From positions 814,501 to 878,500 of the forward strand of contig NZ_CP044426.1 in assembly GCF_008824185.1 (NCBI RefSeq): a stretch of DNA of 64,000 nucleotides. Reading direction: 5' to 3'. Shown in pieces: positions 1 to 8,771 of the stretch. The position numbers and the translations under genes are program-made. Positions within the stretch are counted from its first letter, which is position 1. Each line of letters opens with the position of its first letter. This DNA is from Paracoccus pantotrophus. GTDB taxonomy: Bacteria > Pseudomonadota > Alphaproteobacteria > Rhodobacterales > Rhodobacteraceae. A model generated the notes under the pieces. It worked only from the letters and a program-made list of their open reading frames with translations. It searched no databases and was not told where the DNA came from.

Positions 1-1
1 C

Positions 2-148
2 CCGGCCGTCGTCATCGAAGAGGAAACGACGCTGGTCCTGCCCGCCAGCCGCAGCCTGATCGCGCAGTCTGACGGCTGTCTGGATATCACCATCAACGCC
101 AGCGCCGCCGCTGCGCCAGCCGCCCGAAAGGAAACCGCCAATGTCTGA
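2..148 (+). CDS. hyuA: Hydantoinase/oxoprolinase subunit A, C-terminal end (partial)
   Basis: Only the last 48 codons are in the window, open from base 2 to a TGA at 146-148. The tail ends in an Ala-rich stretch and overlaps the start of the hydantoinase B gene by 8 bases, the usual hyuA-hyuB translational coupling. The product would be the ATP-binding ring-opening subunit that works with HyuB on 5-oxoproline or hydantoin-type cyclic amides. No diagnostic motif lies in this fragment, so the call rests on position directly upstream of a clear hyuB. Confidence 0.6.
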   Translation, partial: PAVVIEEETTLVLPASRSLIAQSDGCLDITINASAAAAPAARKETANV

Positions 149-1847
149 GATCGGAAAAGTCGCCTATCAAGTGATGTGGAACCGCCTGATCTCGGTTGTC
201 GAGGAGCAAGCGCAGGCACTGGTGCGCACCGCCTTCTCGACCAGCGTCCGCGAGGCAGGTGATCTGTCGGCCGGCGTCTATAACGAGACGGGCGAGATGC
301 TGGCGCAGGCCGTTACCGGTACGCCGGGCCATGTGAACGCCATGGCCGATGCGGTGCCGCATTTCATCCGCCGGATCGGCCGCGAGAACATCTTGGAAGG
401 CGATGTCTACATCACCAACGACCCATGGGAGGGCACCGGCCACCTGCATGACATCACCGTGGTATCGCCGTCGTTTCATCAGGGTCGTCTGGTTGGCTTC
501 TTTGCCTGCACCGCCCATATCGTGGACATCGGCGGGCGCGGCTTTGGCGCGGATGGCAACTCGGTCTATGAAGAGGGGTTGTATCTGCCGATCATGAAGC
601 TGGCCGAACGCGGGGCGATCGACCACACTCTGATCCGCATCATTCGCAGCAATGTCCGCGAACCCGATCAACTGGTCGGCGACATCTATGCCCTGGCGAC
701 CTGCAACGAAGTCGGCCATCGCCGCCTGATCGGCATGATCGAGGAGTTCGGCCTGTCCGATCTGGCCGGGATCTCTCGCTTCATCCTTGAAAACTCGCGC
801 CGCGCGACGCTCGAGCGGATCAACGCCCTGCCCATGGGCAGCGCCAGCGGCGAAATGCAGATCGACGGCTATGATCAGCCCATCGACCTGCGGGTTAAGA
901 TCTTGATCGAAAAGGACCGGATCGTCGCGGATTGGGCAGGAACCTCGGGGATCGACCGCAAGGGCATCAACGTGCCGCTGGTCTATACCAAGGCCTATAC
1001 CTGCTACGCGTTGAAATGCGCCATCGCGCCTGAAATCCCCAATAACGCGGCCTCGCTGGCTCCGTTCGAGATCATCGCGCCGGAAAACAGCATCGTCAAC
1101 GCGCTGCATCCCGCGCCGGTCAGCTTGCGCCATGTGATCGGCCATATGCTGCCCGACACCATCTATGGTGCGCTGGACCAGCTTTTGCCCGACACCGTCC
1201 ACGCCGAGGGCGCGGGCTGCCTGTGCAATTTTCAGGTCTCGGTCAGGCCGCGCAGCGATGTGCCGGCACCTGCAGGGACCCGCCGCGCCGAGGTGCTGGC
1301 CTTCAACTCGGGTGGTTCGGGCGCGCGCCCCCGCCTTGACGGGATGAATGCGACGGCTTTTCCCTCGGGCGTGATGACCATGCCGGTCGAGGCCACTGAG
1401 CAAGTCGGACCGGTGATCTTCTGGCGCAAGGAACTGCGGCCCGATTCCGGCGGCGCCGGGCGCTTCCGCGGCGGCCTTGGCCAGTTGATGGAGGTCGGCG
1501 CCCGCGACGGGCACGAGTTCGACTTTCAGGCCATGTTCGACCGGGTGGACCATCCCGCCCGCGGGCGGCGCGGCGGCGGCAACGGTGCGCCGATGACCAT
1601 TGGGCGCGACGATGGCCAAGCCATGAAGTGCAAGGGCAAGCAGTTCATGCCCCACGGCCGCAAGGTGATGCTGGGACTGCCCGGTGGCGCCGGATATGGC
1701 CCGCCCGCCGAACGCCCGCAGGAGCTGGTGCGCCGTGACCTTGCGCTTGGCTATATCAGCCCAGCCTTCGCGCGGGATCACTACGGGCTTGCCGATGACG
1801 AGATTGCCGTGATCACCGCAAGCGCACGTCTGGGAGAAGTGTTCTGA
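141..1847 (+). CDS. hyuB: Hydantoinase B / 5-oxoprolinase beta-type subunit
   Basis: The 568-residue protein is full length for the HyuB family (usually 550-600). The family signature with GDVYITNDPWEGTGH lies near residues 87-101, followed by HLHD and an AHIVDIGG segment. A Gly-rich C-terminal part (GAGRFRGG, then LPGGAGYGPP near residue 515) is also typical. HyuB pairs with HyuA to hydrolyse cyclic amides such as 5-oxoproline, N-methylhydantoin or hydantoins with ATP. It overlaps hyuA upstream and shares its last base with the downstream aldolase start, so the genes form one operon. The substrate cannot be told from sequence, because this family is assigned to several reactions. Confidence 0.9.
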   Translation: MSEIGKVAYQVMWNRLISVVEEQAQALVRTAFSTSVREAGDLSAGVYNETGEMLAQAVTGTPGHVNAMADAVPHFIRRIGRENILEGDVYITNDPWEGTGHLHDITVVSPSFHQGRLVGFFACTAHIVDIGGRGFGADGNSVYEEGLYLPIMKLAERGAIDHTLIRIIRSNVREPDQLVGDIYALATCNEVGHRRLIGMIEEFGLSDLAGISRFILENSRRATLERINALPMGSASGEMQIDGYDQPIDLRVKILIEKDRIVADWAGTSGIDRKGINVPLVYTKAYTCYALKCAIAPEIPNNAASLAPFEIIAPENSIVNALHPAPVSLRHVIGHMLPDTIYGALDQLLPDTVHAEGAGCLCNFQVSVRPRSDVPAPAGTRRAEVLAFNSGGSGARPRLDGMNATAFPSGVMTMPVEATEQVGPVIFWRKELRPDSGGAGRFRGGLGQLMEVGARDGHEFDFQAMFDRVDHPARGRRGGGNGAPMTIGRDDGQAMKCKGKQFMPHGRKVMLGLPGGAGYGPPAERPQELVRRDLALGYISPAFARDHYGLADDEIAVITASARLGEVF

Positions 1848-2617
1848 TGACCGTAATGCGCAAGAATCCGTTTCTGGCAGCGATTCGTAGTGGTCAACCG
1901 CAGATCGGCCTGTGGATTACGCTTTGCTCGGGGCTGGCGGCCGAGATCGTCGCGGGGGCGGATTTCGACTGGGTGCTGCTGGATACCGAGCATTCCCCAA
2001 GCGAGATCGGCACCGTGCTGAGTCAGCTTCAGGCCTTTTCGGGGCGCCGGACGGTGCCAATCGTGCGGCCGGACTGGAACGATGCGGTCAAGGTCAAGCG
2101 GCTGATGGATATCGGCCCGCCGGGACTGCTGTTTCCCATGGTCCAGTCCCCGGCCGAAGCCGAGGCGGCGGTTCGCGCAACGCGTTATCCGCCGCACGGC
2201 ATCCGCGGATTCAGCAGCACCACAAGGGCCAATGATTTCGGTCGCATCCCCGACTATCTGGCCCATGTCGAAGAGGAGACCGCCGTTCTGGTGCAGGTCG
2301 AGACCCGCGCCGCGATCCTGCAGGTCGACGCCATCGGCCGGACCGATGGCGTCGATGGCGTCTTCTTTGGGCCGGCCGATATCGCCGCCGATCTTGGCCG
2401 GCTTGGTCAGCCGATGCATGCCGATGTCTGGGACACTGTGCTGCCGGCCGCGCGACGCCTGATCGCCGCAAGCGTGCCGGTCGGCACGCTGGTGTCGGAT
2501 GTCGACTTCGCCCGCCGCCTGATCGCCGAGGAAGGTTTCAGTTTCGTCGCCTGCGGCGTCGATACCGGCATTCTGGCGCGCGGCGCCGATGCACTGGCGC
2601 GCAAGATGAGGGAATGA
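1847..2617 (+). CDS. HpcH/HpaI-type class II aldolase
   Basis: A 256-residue protein of the HpcH/HpaI (2,4-dihydroxyhept-2-ene-1,7-dioate aldolase) family, at the normal length. Visible family features are LLDTEHSP near residue 45, the substrate-binding Arg in PIVRPDWND, the metal-ligand Glu in VQVETRAA near residue 150, and the metal-ligand Asp in FFGPADIAADLG. Enzymes of this family cleave 4-hydroxy-2-oxo acids into pyruvate (or an analogue) and an aldehyde. It overlaps hyuB by one base (TGATG) and lies 4 bases before the aminotransferase. It therefore probably performs the final carbon-carbon cleavage of the pathway encoded here; this role is inferred. Confidence 0.88.
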   Translation: MTVMRKNPFLAAIRSGQPQIGLWITLCSGLAAEIVAGADFDWVLLDTEHSPSEIGTVLSQLQAFSGRRTVPIVRPDWNDAVKVKRLMDIGPPGLLFPMVQSPAEAEAAVRATRYPPHGIRGFSSTTRANDFGRIPDYLAHVEEETAVLVQVETRAAILQVDAIGRTDGVDGVFFGPADIAADLGRLGQPMHADVWDTVLPAARRLIAASVPVGTLVSDVDFARRLIAEEGFSFVACGVDTGILARGADALARKMRE

Positions 2618-2621
2618 TCCA

Positions 2622-3824
2622 GTGAAATTCACCACCGAATATCTGAAATCCGTCTGCCCCTCGGCCTCGGCCACGATCAGCCTGCGCGCCAAGAAGTTAC
2701 GCGCCTCGGGCAAGGACGTGATCGACCTGGGGCTGGGCGAGCCGGATTTCGACACGCCGCCCCATATCATCGAAGCGGCCATGCAAGCGGCCCGTGACGG
2801 CCAGACGCGCTATCCGCCGACCAGCGGGACGGCTGCATTAAAATCCGCAATCCGCGCGAAATTCGCCCGCGACAACGCGCTGGAGTTCAGCGACGAGCAG
2901 ATCATCGTGTCGAATGGTGCCAAGCAGGTCATCTTCGACGCGCTGATGGCCACGCTGACACCGGGCGACGAGGTGATCCTCTGCGCGCCTTATTTCGACG
3001 CCTATCGCAACATCATCGCGCTGCTAGGCGGGCGCCGAAAGGTCGTCGCGTGCCGCGCCAAGGACGGCTTCCGCTTGCGGCCCGAGGATCTTGAGGCGGC
3101 GATCGGTCCGCGCACGCGCTGGCTGATCCTGAATGCGCCATCGAACCCGACCGGCACGGTCTATGACGCCGACGAATTGCGGGCCTTGGGGAGCGTTCTC
3201 GCGCGTCATCCGCATGTCGCGATCTTGTCGGACGAAATTTACGAACACATCCATTTCGGCCGCCATCCGCATGTCGCCTTTGCCGCGACCTGCCCCGATC
3301 TGGCCGACCGCATCCTGACCGTGAACGGCGTCAGCAAGGCCTATGCGATGACGGGCTGGCGCATCGGTTACGGGGCCGGGCCGGCGGCGCTGATCCGGTC
3401 AATGACCACGGTGCAATCGCAGATCTCGTCGGGGGCCTGCAGCGTCGCGCAGGCGGCGGCGGCGGCGGCACTGCACGGCCCTCAGGACAGCGTGGCGCAG
3501 TTTGTGGCGACCTTCCGGGAACGGCGCGATCTGGTGGTGTCGGCGGTTGCCGGCATTGCCGATCTGACGCTGGTGCGGCCGGATGGCGCTTTTTACGCGC
3601 TAATCGATTGTTCGGCCCTGACCGGCGATGACGAGGCCTTCGTGCGCCATTTGCTGGACAATGCCGGCGTTGCGGCCGTGCCCGGCAGCGTCTACGAAAT
3701 GCCGGGGCATTTCAGGATTTCGACCGCATGCGCGACCGGGGTTCTGGACGACGCCATGCGCCGGATCGCGCAGGCCGCCGCGACGTTTCGCGCCGCCAGC
3801 GCCGCGCCGCACGCACCCGCCTGA
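2622..3824 (+). CDS. Class I/II pyridoxal-phosphate aminotransferase (aspartate aminotransferase-like)
   Basis: A 400-residue fold-type I aminotransferase. It has the N-terminal GLGEPDFDTP motif, the NAPSNPTG motif near residue 175, the SDEIYE motif, and the PLP-binding lysine at about residue 239 in SKAYAMTGWRIG. The C-terminal substrate Arg region is FRISTA. Such enzymes swap the amino group between an amino acid and a 2-oxo acid. Placed between an aldolase and a TRAP transporter, it would convert an imported or HyuAB-released amino acid to a 2-oxo acid for the aldolase. A housekeeping aspartate aminotransferase is possible but less likely given the tight operon. Confidence 0.88.
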   Translation: MKFTTEYLKSVCPSASATISLRAKKLRASGKDVIDLGLGEPDFDTPPHIIEAAMQAARDGQTRYPPTSGTAALKSAIRAKFARDNALEFSDEQIIVSNGAKQVIFDALMATLTPGDEVILCAPYFDAYRNIIALLGGRRKVVACRAKDGFRLRPEDLEAAIGPRTRWLILNAPSNPTGTVYDADELRALGSVLARHPHVAILSDEIYEHIHFGRHPHVAFAATCPDLADRILTVNGVSKAYAMTGWRIGYGAGPAALIRSMTTVQSQISSGACSVAQAAAAAALHGPQDSVAQFVATFRERRDLVVSAVAGIADLTLVRPDGAFYALIDCSALTGDDEAFVRHLLDNAGVAAVPGSVYEMPGHFRISTACATGVLDDAMRRIAQAAATFRAASAAPHAPA

Positions 3825-3870
3825 TGTCGTCATGAAATAAATATAACCACCCGACAGAGGAGTATCCGAT

Positions 3871-4851
3871 ATGAATGCGATCACCAGACTGGGCGCAGCC
3901 CTCGCCCTGACCTGCCTTGCCTCGGCCGCTCAGGCCGAGACCAAATGGGTGATGGCCTCGGGCTATCCCGAAGACAGCTTCTTTACTAAGACGATCCGCC
4001 AGTTCATCGCCGATGTCGAGGCGGGCACCAATGGCGAGGTCAAGATAGACCTGCGCCCGAACGGTGAACTGATCAAACTGGATGCCATCCGCCGCGCCGT
4101 GCAGTCGGGGCAGATTCAACTGGGTGAAATCCGCTTCGGCGTCTATGGCAATGAAAGCCCGATGTATATCCTGGACAGCGTGCCGAACCTTGCCAATGAC
4201 TATCAGGCCGAGAAGCGTCTGACCGACGTGCAGAAACCGTGGTTCGACAAGGAATTCGGCGCCTCGGGCATGACAATTCTCAGCTATCTGCCCTGGCCGG
4301 GACAGGGGTTCTACACCAAGTTCCCCGTGACGGACGGGTCCGAGTTCAAGGACGTCAAGCTGCGCATCTATTCCCCCGCGACGCAGCGCATGGGGGAACT
4401 TTTAGGCTTTGAAACCACGATCCTGCCCTTTGCCGAGATTCCGCAGGCTTTCTCGACCGGGCTGATCGAGGCGATGTTCACCTCGGCCCAGACCGGGGTG
4501 GATATCCAGGCATGGGACTATGCCTCGCATTTCACCTATACCGGCACGATGTTCAACAAGAACGCCATTATCGTCAACAATCGCGCCCTGTCCCGCCTTC
4601 CCGAAGAGATGCAGCAGGTAGTGATTGCCGCCGGTGAAAAAGCCACTGAAACCGCCTGGGCCTTGAGCGAGCAGGCCGGCGAAGCTCAGGTCAAGGCGTT
4701 GTCGAAGCGCGGGATCACCGTCACCCCGGCCTCGCCCGAGCTGCAGGAAAAGCTGTCGAAGATCGGTGAACAGATGGCCGAGGAATGGAGGGCCGAGGCC
4801 TCGTCCGACGAGGTGGAGGTGCTCGACGCTTATCTGGCATCGGGGAACTGA
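3871..4851 (+). CDS. TRAP transporter substrate-binding protein (DctP family)
   Basis: A 326-residue periplasmic binding protein of the DctP family. It has an N-terminal signal peptide of about 23 residues ending AQA before ETKWVMAS. The conserved carboxylate-binding Arg of the family is visible in KLRIYSP near residue 155, followed by the typical AEIPQAFSTGLIEAMF segment. It captures an organic acid in the periplasm and delivers it to the DctQM membrane pair encoded next. A good Shine-Dalgarno (GAGGAG) precedes the ATG. A carboxylate ligand is implied by the Arg, but its identity is not visible. Confidence 0.92.
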   Translation: MNAITRLGAALALTCLASAAQAETKWVMASGYPEDSFFTKTIRQFIADVEAGTNGEVKIDLRPNGELIKLDAIRRAVQSGQIQLGEIRFGVYGNESPMYILDSVPNLANDYQAEKRLTDVQKPWFDKEFGASGMTILSYLPWPGQGFYTKFPVTDGSEFKDVKLRIYSPATQRMGELLGFETTILPFAEIPQAFSTGLIEAMFTSAQTGVDIQAWDYASHFTYTGTMFNKNAIIVNNRALSRLPEEMQQVVIAAGEKATETAWALSEQAGEAQVKALSKRGITVTPASPELQEKLSKIGEQMAEEWRAEASSDEVEVLDAYLASGN

Positions 4852-4913
4852 AGCTTTCACCGACGCGGCCGGGCTGTCGCCCGGTTGCATTTCCATCCTG
4901 AGGGGGAGCACAG

Positions 4914-5423
4914 ATGGTCCGCGCAATTCTTCACAGACTGTATCTTTTCTGCGGCTATGCTGCCGCGACATTTCTGGCCGGGATCGCCGTCGCCACATTA
5001 TGCCAGGTCGTCGGCCGCCAGTTGGGAATGCCGATCGAGACCACCGAGCTGTCGGGCTTTTTCCTGGCGGCGTCGACGTTTCTGGGGCTGGCCTATACTT
5101 TCGTGAATGGCGGCCATGTCCGCGTCGAGATCATCGCCCAGCTTTGCTCCCCCTCGGTCTATCGCTGGTTTCAGCTATGGTGCTGCGCGATCGCGGCCCT
5201 GATCACCGCCTACGCGGCGCTGCACACCTTCCTGTTCGCGCTCGAGACCTGGCGCTTTGGCGAGCTCAGCCCCGGGATGCTGGCCATGCCGCTATGGCTT
5301 CCACAGGCCGCGATCAGCTTTGGGCTTGCTGTGATGTGCCTTGGCATCATCGAGCAGGCGACGCTGGTCTGGGCCGGCAGGACGCCGGGCTATGAAGCCA
5401 ATATCGACAGCACCGGGGAGTAA
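4914..5423 (+). CDS. TRAP transporter small permease (DctQ family)
   Basis: A 169-residue membrane protein with four hydrophobic segments (around residues 10-35, 45-65, 85-110 and 125-150), the DctQ topology. The first TM is followed by ATLCQVVGRQLG and then ETTELSGFFLAASTFLGLAY, which matches the pattern of the small TRAP subunit. It binds DctM in the inner membrane to form the sodium-coupled transporter. A GGGGGAG ribosome site lies before the ATG, and the gene ends 5 bases before the large permease. Confidence 0.92.
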   Translation: MVRAILHRLYLFCGYAAATFLAGIAVATLCQVVGRQLGMPIETTELSGFFLAASTFLGLAYTFVNGGHVRVEIIAQLCSPSVYRWFQLWCCAIAALITAYAALHTFLFALETWRFGELSPGMLAMPLWLPQAAISFGLAVMCLGIIEQATLVWAGRTPGYEANIDSTGE

Positions 5424-5428
5424 GCGAC

Positions 5429-6733
5429 ATGGAAACGGTTGGTCTTTCTGTCCTGGTGCTGGTGCTGAGCCTGGCGCTGTTTCTGGGCAGCGGCGTGTGG
5501 ATCGCCTTGTCGCTTCTGGCCGTGTCGGTGGTGATGTTTGCGTTCTTTACCCCGGTGGATGCCGGGTCGATCCTGTCCTCGACCCTGTGGGACGCAAGTT
5601 GGAACTGGGCGCTGACGGCGCTGCCGCTGTTCATCTGGATGGGCGAGATCCTGATGCGCGCGGGTCTGTCGGCAAGCCTGTTCCGGGGCCTCGCGCCATG
5701 GTTCGGTCGCCTGCCGGGCGGGCTTCTGCACGTCAACATCGCCGGATGCGGGGTGATGGCGGCGGTCGCGGGGTCCTCCGCAGTGACCTGTGCCACGGTC
5801 GGACGCATGACCATCCCCGAACTGCGCGAACGCGGCTATGATCCGGGGATGATGGTCGGCTCACTGGCCGGGGCCGGCACCTTTGGTCTGCTAATCCCGC
5901 CCTCGATCATCATGATCGTCTACGGCGTCGTCGCCCAGCAATCGGTCGCCCGGCTGTTCGTCGCCGGGATCGTGCCGGGACTGGTGCTGATCTTGCTGTT
6001 CTCGAGCTATATCGCGCTGTGGGCGATGCTGAACCCCGACAGGCGTGGCCGGGCGCTGCCGCCGATGACGCTGGCGCAAAAGCTTCGCGAGGCGCGCGGC
6101 CTAATCCCGGTCGTGCTGCTGATCGTGGCCATCATTGGCTCGATCTATCGCGGCTTTGCAACCCCGACCGAGGCCGCCACCATCGGCATTGCCGGCGCCT
6201 TCATCTTGTCGGTGATCAACCGAACGATGAGCCGCCGGATGTTCGTCGACAGCCTTCGGGCTGCGACGCGGATATCGTGCATGATCTCATTCATTATCGC
6301 CTGCGCCGCATGCCTGTCCATCGCGGTCGGCTTTGCCGATATCCCGCGGGTGACCGCTGCATGGGTCGACAGCCTGCAATTGTCGCCGGCAATGCTGATC
6401 CTTGTGCTGACGCTGTTCTTTCTGGTGCTTGGCTGCTTTCTGGAGGGGATTTCGATCCTCGTTCTGTCAGCGTCAGTAGTATTGCCGATGGTTCAGGCGG
6501 CGGGGATCGACCTGATCTGGTTCGGGATATTTTCGGTCATCGTGATCGAATGTGCCCAGATCACGCCGCCGGTCGGGTTCAACCTGATCGTGCTGAAGTC
6601 GATGACAGGCAAGGGGATCGGCGAGATCGCGCGCGATACCTTACCGTTCCTGCTGCTGCTGCTTGCGGCGATCGTGCTGTTCTGGCTGTTTCCGGCGCTG
6701 GTGACCTTTCTGCCTGATCTGATGTATTCCTAA
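5429..6733 (+). CDS. TRAP transporter large permease (DctM family)
   Basis: A 434-residue polytopic protein with about 12 hydrophobic segments and the DctM signatures NIAGCGVMAAVAGSSAVTC (near residue 105) and PPSIIMIVYG. A late ITPPVGFNLIVLKSMT motif is also typical. It forms the transport channel together with the preceding DctQ. It is the last gene of the cluster that begins with hyuA; no terminator hairpin with a T-run is obvious just after its stop. Length and motif order are complete. Confidence 0.94.
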   Translation: METVGLSVLVLVLSLALFLGSGVWIALSLLAVSVVMFAFFTPVDAGSILSSTLWDASWNWALTALPLFIWMGEILMRAGLSASLFRGLAPWFGRLPGGLLHVNIAGCGVMAAVAGSSAVTCATVGRMTIPELRERGYDPGMMVGSLAGAGTFGLLIPPSIIMIVYGVVAQQSVARLFVAGIVPGLVLILLFSSYIALWAMLNPDRRGRALPPMTLAQKLREARGLIPVVLLIVAIIGSIYRGFATPTEAATIGIAGAFILSVINRTMSRRMFVDSLRAATRISCMISFIIACAACLSIAVGFADIPRVTAAWVDSLQLSPAMLILVLTLFFLVLGCFLEGISILVLSASVVLPMVQAAGIDLIWFGIFSVIVIECAQITPPVGFNLIVLKSMTGKGIGEIARDTLPFLLLLLAAIVLFWLFPALVTFLPDLMYS

Positions 6734-7001
6734 CCGTTCCAGGCCCAATCGATCTTGCCCCGACGTGCTTCAGATGCGCCAGAGAGGCTGGCTAGTGGTT
6801 CTTGGCAACCGGAGAAGGCTGACACTCCTGACGGCCACGCTGGGCGGTGGAACTCTTGCTTCTTTGCCGTGGGGGATATTTGCTGTGGTTTCTGCTCCCC
6901 ACGCGCGAGGAATGATTTTGCAGACGGCGTTTCCCGCCTTTGTCTGTGGCATGCTGGGTAGCGCTGATTTTTTTGTGCTAGGGTCAAGCGATGGGGGCCA
7001 G
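6734..7001. other. Intergenic stretch between TRAP operon and recombinase
   Basis: I see no convincing gene here. An ATG-initiated frame at 6765-7109 on the plus strand encodes a partly hydrophobic peptide but has no ribosome site, no recognisable family and crosses into the recombinase tail, so it is not called. Base composition is visibly lower in GC than the flanks (for example T7 at 6969-6975). It probably is the left edge of the inserted accessory segment. Confidence 0.4.
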
Positions 7002-8771
7002 TCACGGCTCTTCCCATGTTCGAGTTTGGTTCTTGCGCTTACGAAGAGTGGCCGAAAGGCTATTATCTCTTTCTATACAATGACTTCGAGTGAGTGTTGG
7101 TCTCGGTAGTTGCGCGCCCCCCGCAACCAGAAATCCTGCACTTTCTACAACCTCCTGTTCGCAGGAGGTTTTTTTCTGTCCGGTCAGCCGATCCGCGTTC
7201 AGGCTCAGCGCCAGAATGCCCGCCAGATCGCCGTGCAGCACCAGTTCGAGGCGCATCCGCTTGCCCTTGGTTGGGACCGGCGTCGCCACGATCTTCTCGA
7301 TCAGAGCCCGGATCGCCTCGCGGGCTTCAGATTCGTGATCCGGCACGGAAAGGGCGGCGATCATCGCGCGGATGCGGTCGTGATAGGTTTCGGCCATCTT
7401 CGGGTGGATCCGCAGGGTCGCGTTCGCGGCAGGGGCGGTGGCGAGGTCTTTCTCGATCTGCTTCTGGCGGGTCTCGAGCTGTTCCATCTTGGCCTTGATG
7501 CGCTCGGGCGGCAGGCCGGAGAGCAGCGCGTTCACCAACGCATCCTGTTCCTTGATCACCTTCGCCAGTTCCTTCTCCTTGACCGCGCGGTCATCGACAT
7601 GGGCGGCGGCCAGGCGATTGCGTTCGGCGATGTACTCCTCGGCGAAGACCTTCACCAGTTCCGGGTCCATCAGCCGCTCGGAGAGGATGGTCAGGATCCG
7701 GCCCTCCAGATCCTGGCGGGTGATACCGGTGCGGTTCGTGCAGACCGACTTGCCCTTGTTGCGCGAGTTCGAGCAGCCGAAGCGGTCCTTGCCGATGGTC
7801 GAGAAGCCGCCACCACAGCAGCCGCATTTGACCAGGCCGGTGAGCAGGAAGCGCGGCTTGCGCCGTTCCCAGGCCTCTCGGTCGGTCTGTTCGATCTTGC
7901 GGCCCTCTTGGCGGTTCTTGACCCGGTCCCAGAGGGACTGGTCGATGATCCTCAGTTCCGGAACCTCGGTGACGATCCATTCGGCTTCCGGATTCGGGCG
8001 GGCCTGGCGCTTGCCGGTGGCGGGGTCCTTCACGAAGGACTGCCGGTTCCAGACCAAACACCCAACGTAGATCTCATTGTTCAGAATGCCGGTCCCGCGC
8101 TTGGGATTGCCGTGGATGGTGGATTTGTCCCAGGCCCGGCCGCGGGGGCCGGGGATGCCTTCGCGATTCAACTGGTCGGCAATCCGGTTCGGCGACATCC
8201 CTTCGGCGTAGGCATGGAAGATGCGCCGCACGATGGCGGCCTCGTCCTCATTGATCTGGCGGTCACCGCGCCTGATCTCGCCGTCCTCGGTCAGGCTGCG
8301 CAGCACCGTATAGCCGAAGGCATTGCCGCCGCCGGATTTGCCTTTCTCGACGCGGCCGCGCAGACCGCGGCGGGTCTTGGCGGCGAGATCCTTCAGGAAC
8401 AGGGCGTTCATCGTGCCTTTCAGGCCGATATGCATCTCGTCGATGCGGCCCTCGGCCAGGGTCTCGATGGTCACGCCGGCAAAGGTGAGGTTCTGGTAGA
8501 GCGCCGCGATATCGGTCTGGTTGCGCGACAGCCGGTCGAGAACTTCCGAGATCACGACGTCGAAGCGCCGCTCGCGGGCATCCTGTTGCAGGCGCTGGAT
8601 GCCGGGACGCATCAGCGAGGCGCCGGAGGTGGCGGCATCCTCGTAGCTGCCCACGATCTGCCAGCCGGCGCGGGCGGTGCGCTCGCGGCAGAGCCGGGAC
8701 TGGTCCTCGATCGACGAGGCCGATTGCAGGTCGGAGGAGTAGCGGGCGTAGATGACGGCGCGCAGGGTCAT
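7002..8771 (-). CDS. Large serine recombinase (resolvase/invertase N-terminus, recombinase domain, zinc ribbon)
   Basis: A 589-residue site-specific recombinase. The N-terminal resolvase domain has the catalytic serine in YARYSSDLQ (about residue 12) and the Arg motif in DRLSRNQTD (about residue 85). A recombinase domain follows (residues 165-270, FGYTVLRS onward). A zinc-ribbon region then shows CGCCGGGF and a later pair of cysteines near residues 320-345, followed by a coiled-coil stretch around residues 375-425. Such enzymes integrate and excise phages or integrative elements. The last 50-60 codons run over a terminator hairpin and a tRNA-fMet-like 3' end, so they are probably not functional protein sequence. 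No other genes of an intact element accompany it. Confidence 0.9.
   Translation of the reverse strand: MTLRAVIYARYSSDLQSASSIEDQSRLCRERTARAGWQIVGSYEDAATSGASLMRPGIQRLQQDARERRFDVVISEVLDRLSRNQTDIAALYQNLTFAGVTIETLAEGRIDEMHIGLKGTMNALFLKDLAAKTRRGLRGRVEKGKSGGGNAFGYTVLRSLTEDGEIRRGDRQINEDEAAIVRRIFHAYAEGMSPNRIADQLNREGIPGPRGRAWDKSTIHGNPKRGTGILNNEIYVGCLVWNRQSFVKDPATGKRQARPNPEAEWIVTEVPELRIIDQSLWDRVKNRQEGRKIEQTDREAWERRKPRFLLTGLVKCGCCGGGFSTIGKDRFGCSNSRNKGKSVCTNRTGITRQDLEGRILTILSERLMDPELVKVFAEEYIAERNRLAAAHVDDRAVKEKELAKVIKEQDALVNALLSGLPPERIKAKMEQLETRQKQIEKDLATAPAANATLRIHPKMAETYHDRIRAMIAALSVPDHESEAREAIRALIEKIVATPVPTKGKRMRLELVLHGDLAGILALSLNADRLTGQKKTSCEQEVVESAGFLVAGGAQLPRPTLTRSHCIERDNSLSATLRKRKNQTRTWEEP
7117..7129 (+). 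other. tRNA-fMet 3'-end-like sequence, candidate attachment site remnant
   Basis: The bases CCCCCCGCAACCA match the acceptor 3' end plus CCA that bacterial initiator tRNAs carry (known ending CCCCCGCAACCA). No tRNA body lies upstream. It sits inside the 3' end of the recombinase frame and 20 bases before a strong terminator. This is what an attL/attR half left by integration into a tRNA-fMet gene would look like. The match is short, so chance is possible. Confidence 0.45.
7149..7175 (+). terminator. Rho-independent terminator, plus strand, after the tRNA-like end
   Basis: A perfect stem AACCTCCTG / CAGGAGGTT closes a TTCG tetraloop and is followed by T7 on the plus strand. It would stop transcription running from the left (a tRNA or rRNA operon tail would be typical). 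It is embedded in the opposite-strand recombinase gene, where it encodes part of the unusual C-terminus. Confidence 0.8.

Noticed and set aside
93..1781. Long open frame on the minus strand opposite hyuB (562 codons).
   Set aside because: Repetitive in Arg, Ala, Gly, Asp and His as expected for the complement of a high-GC gene; hyuB on the plus strand has clear motifs, and no ribosome site or family is seen.
6765..7109. 114-codon plus-strand frame before the recombinase.
   Set aside because: No ribosome site, no family, overlaps the 3' end of the recombinase; possible but unsupported.
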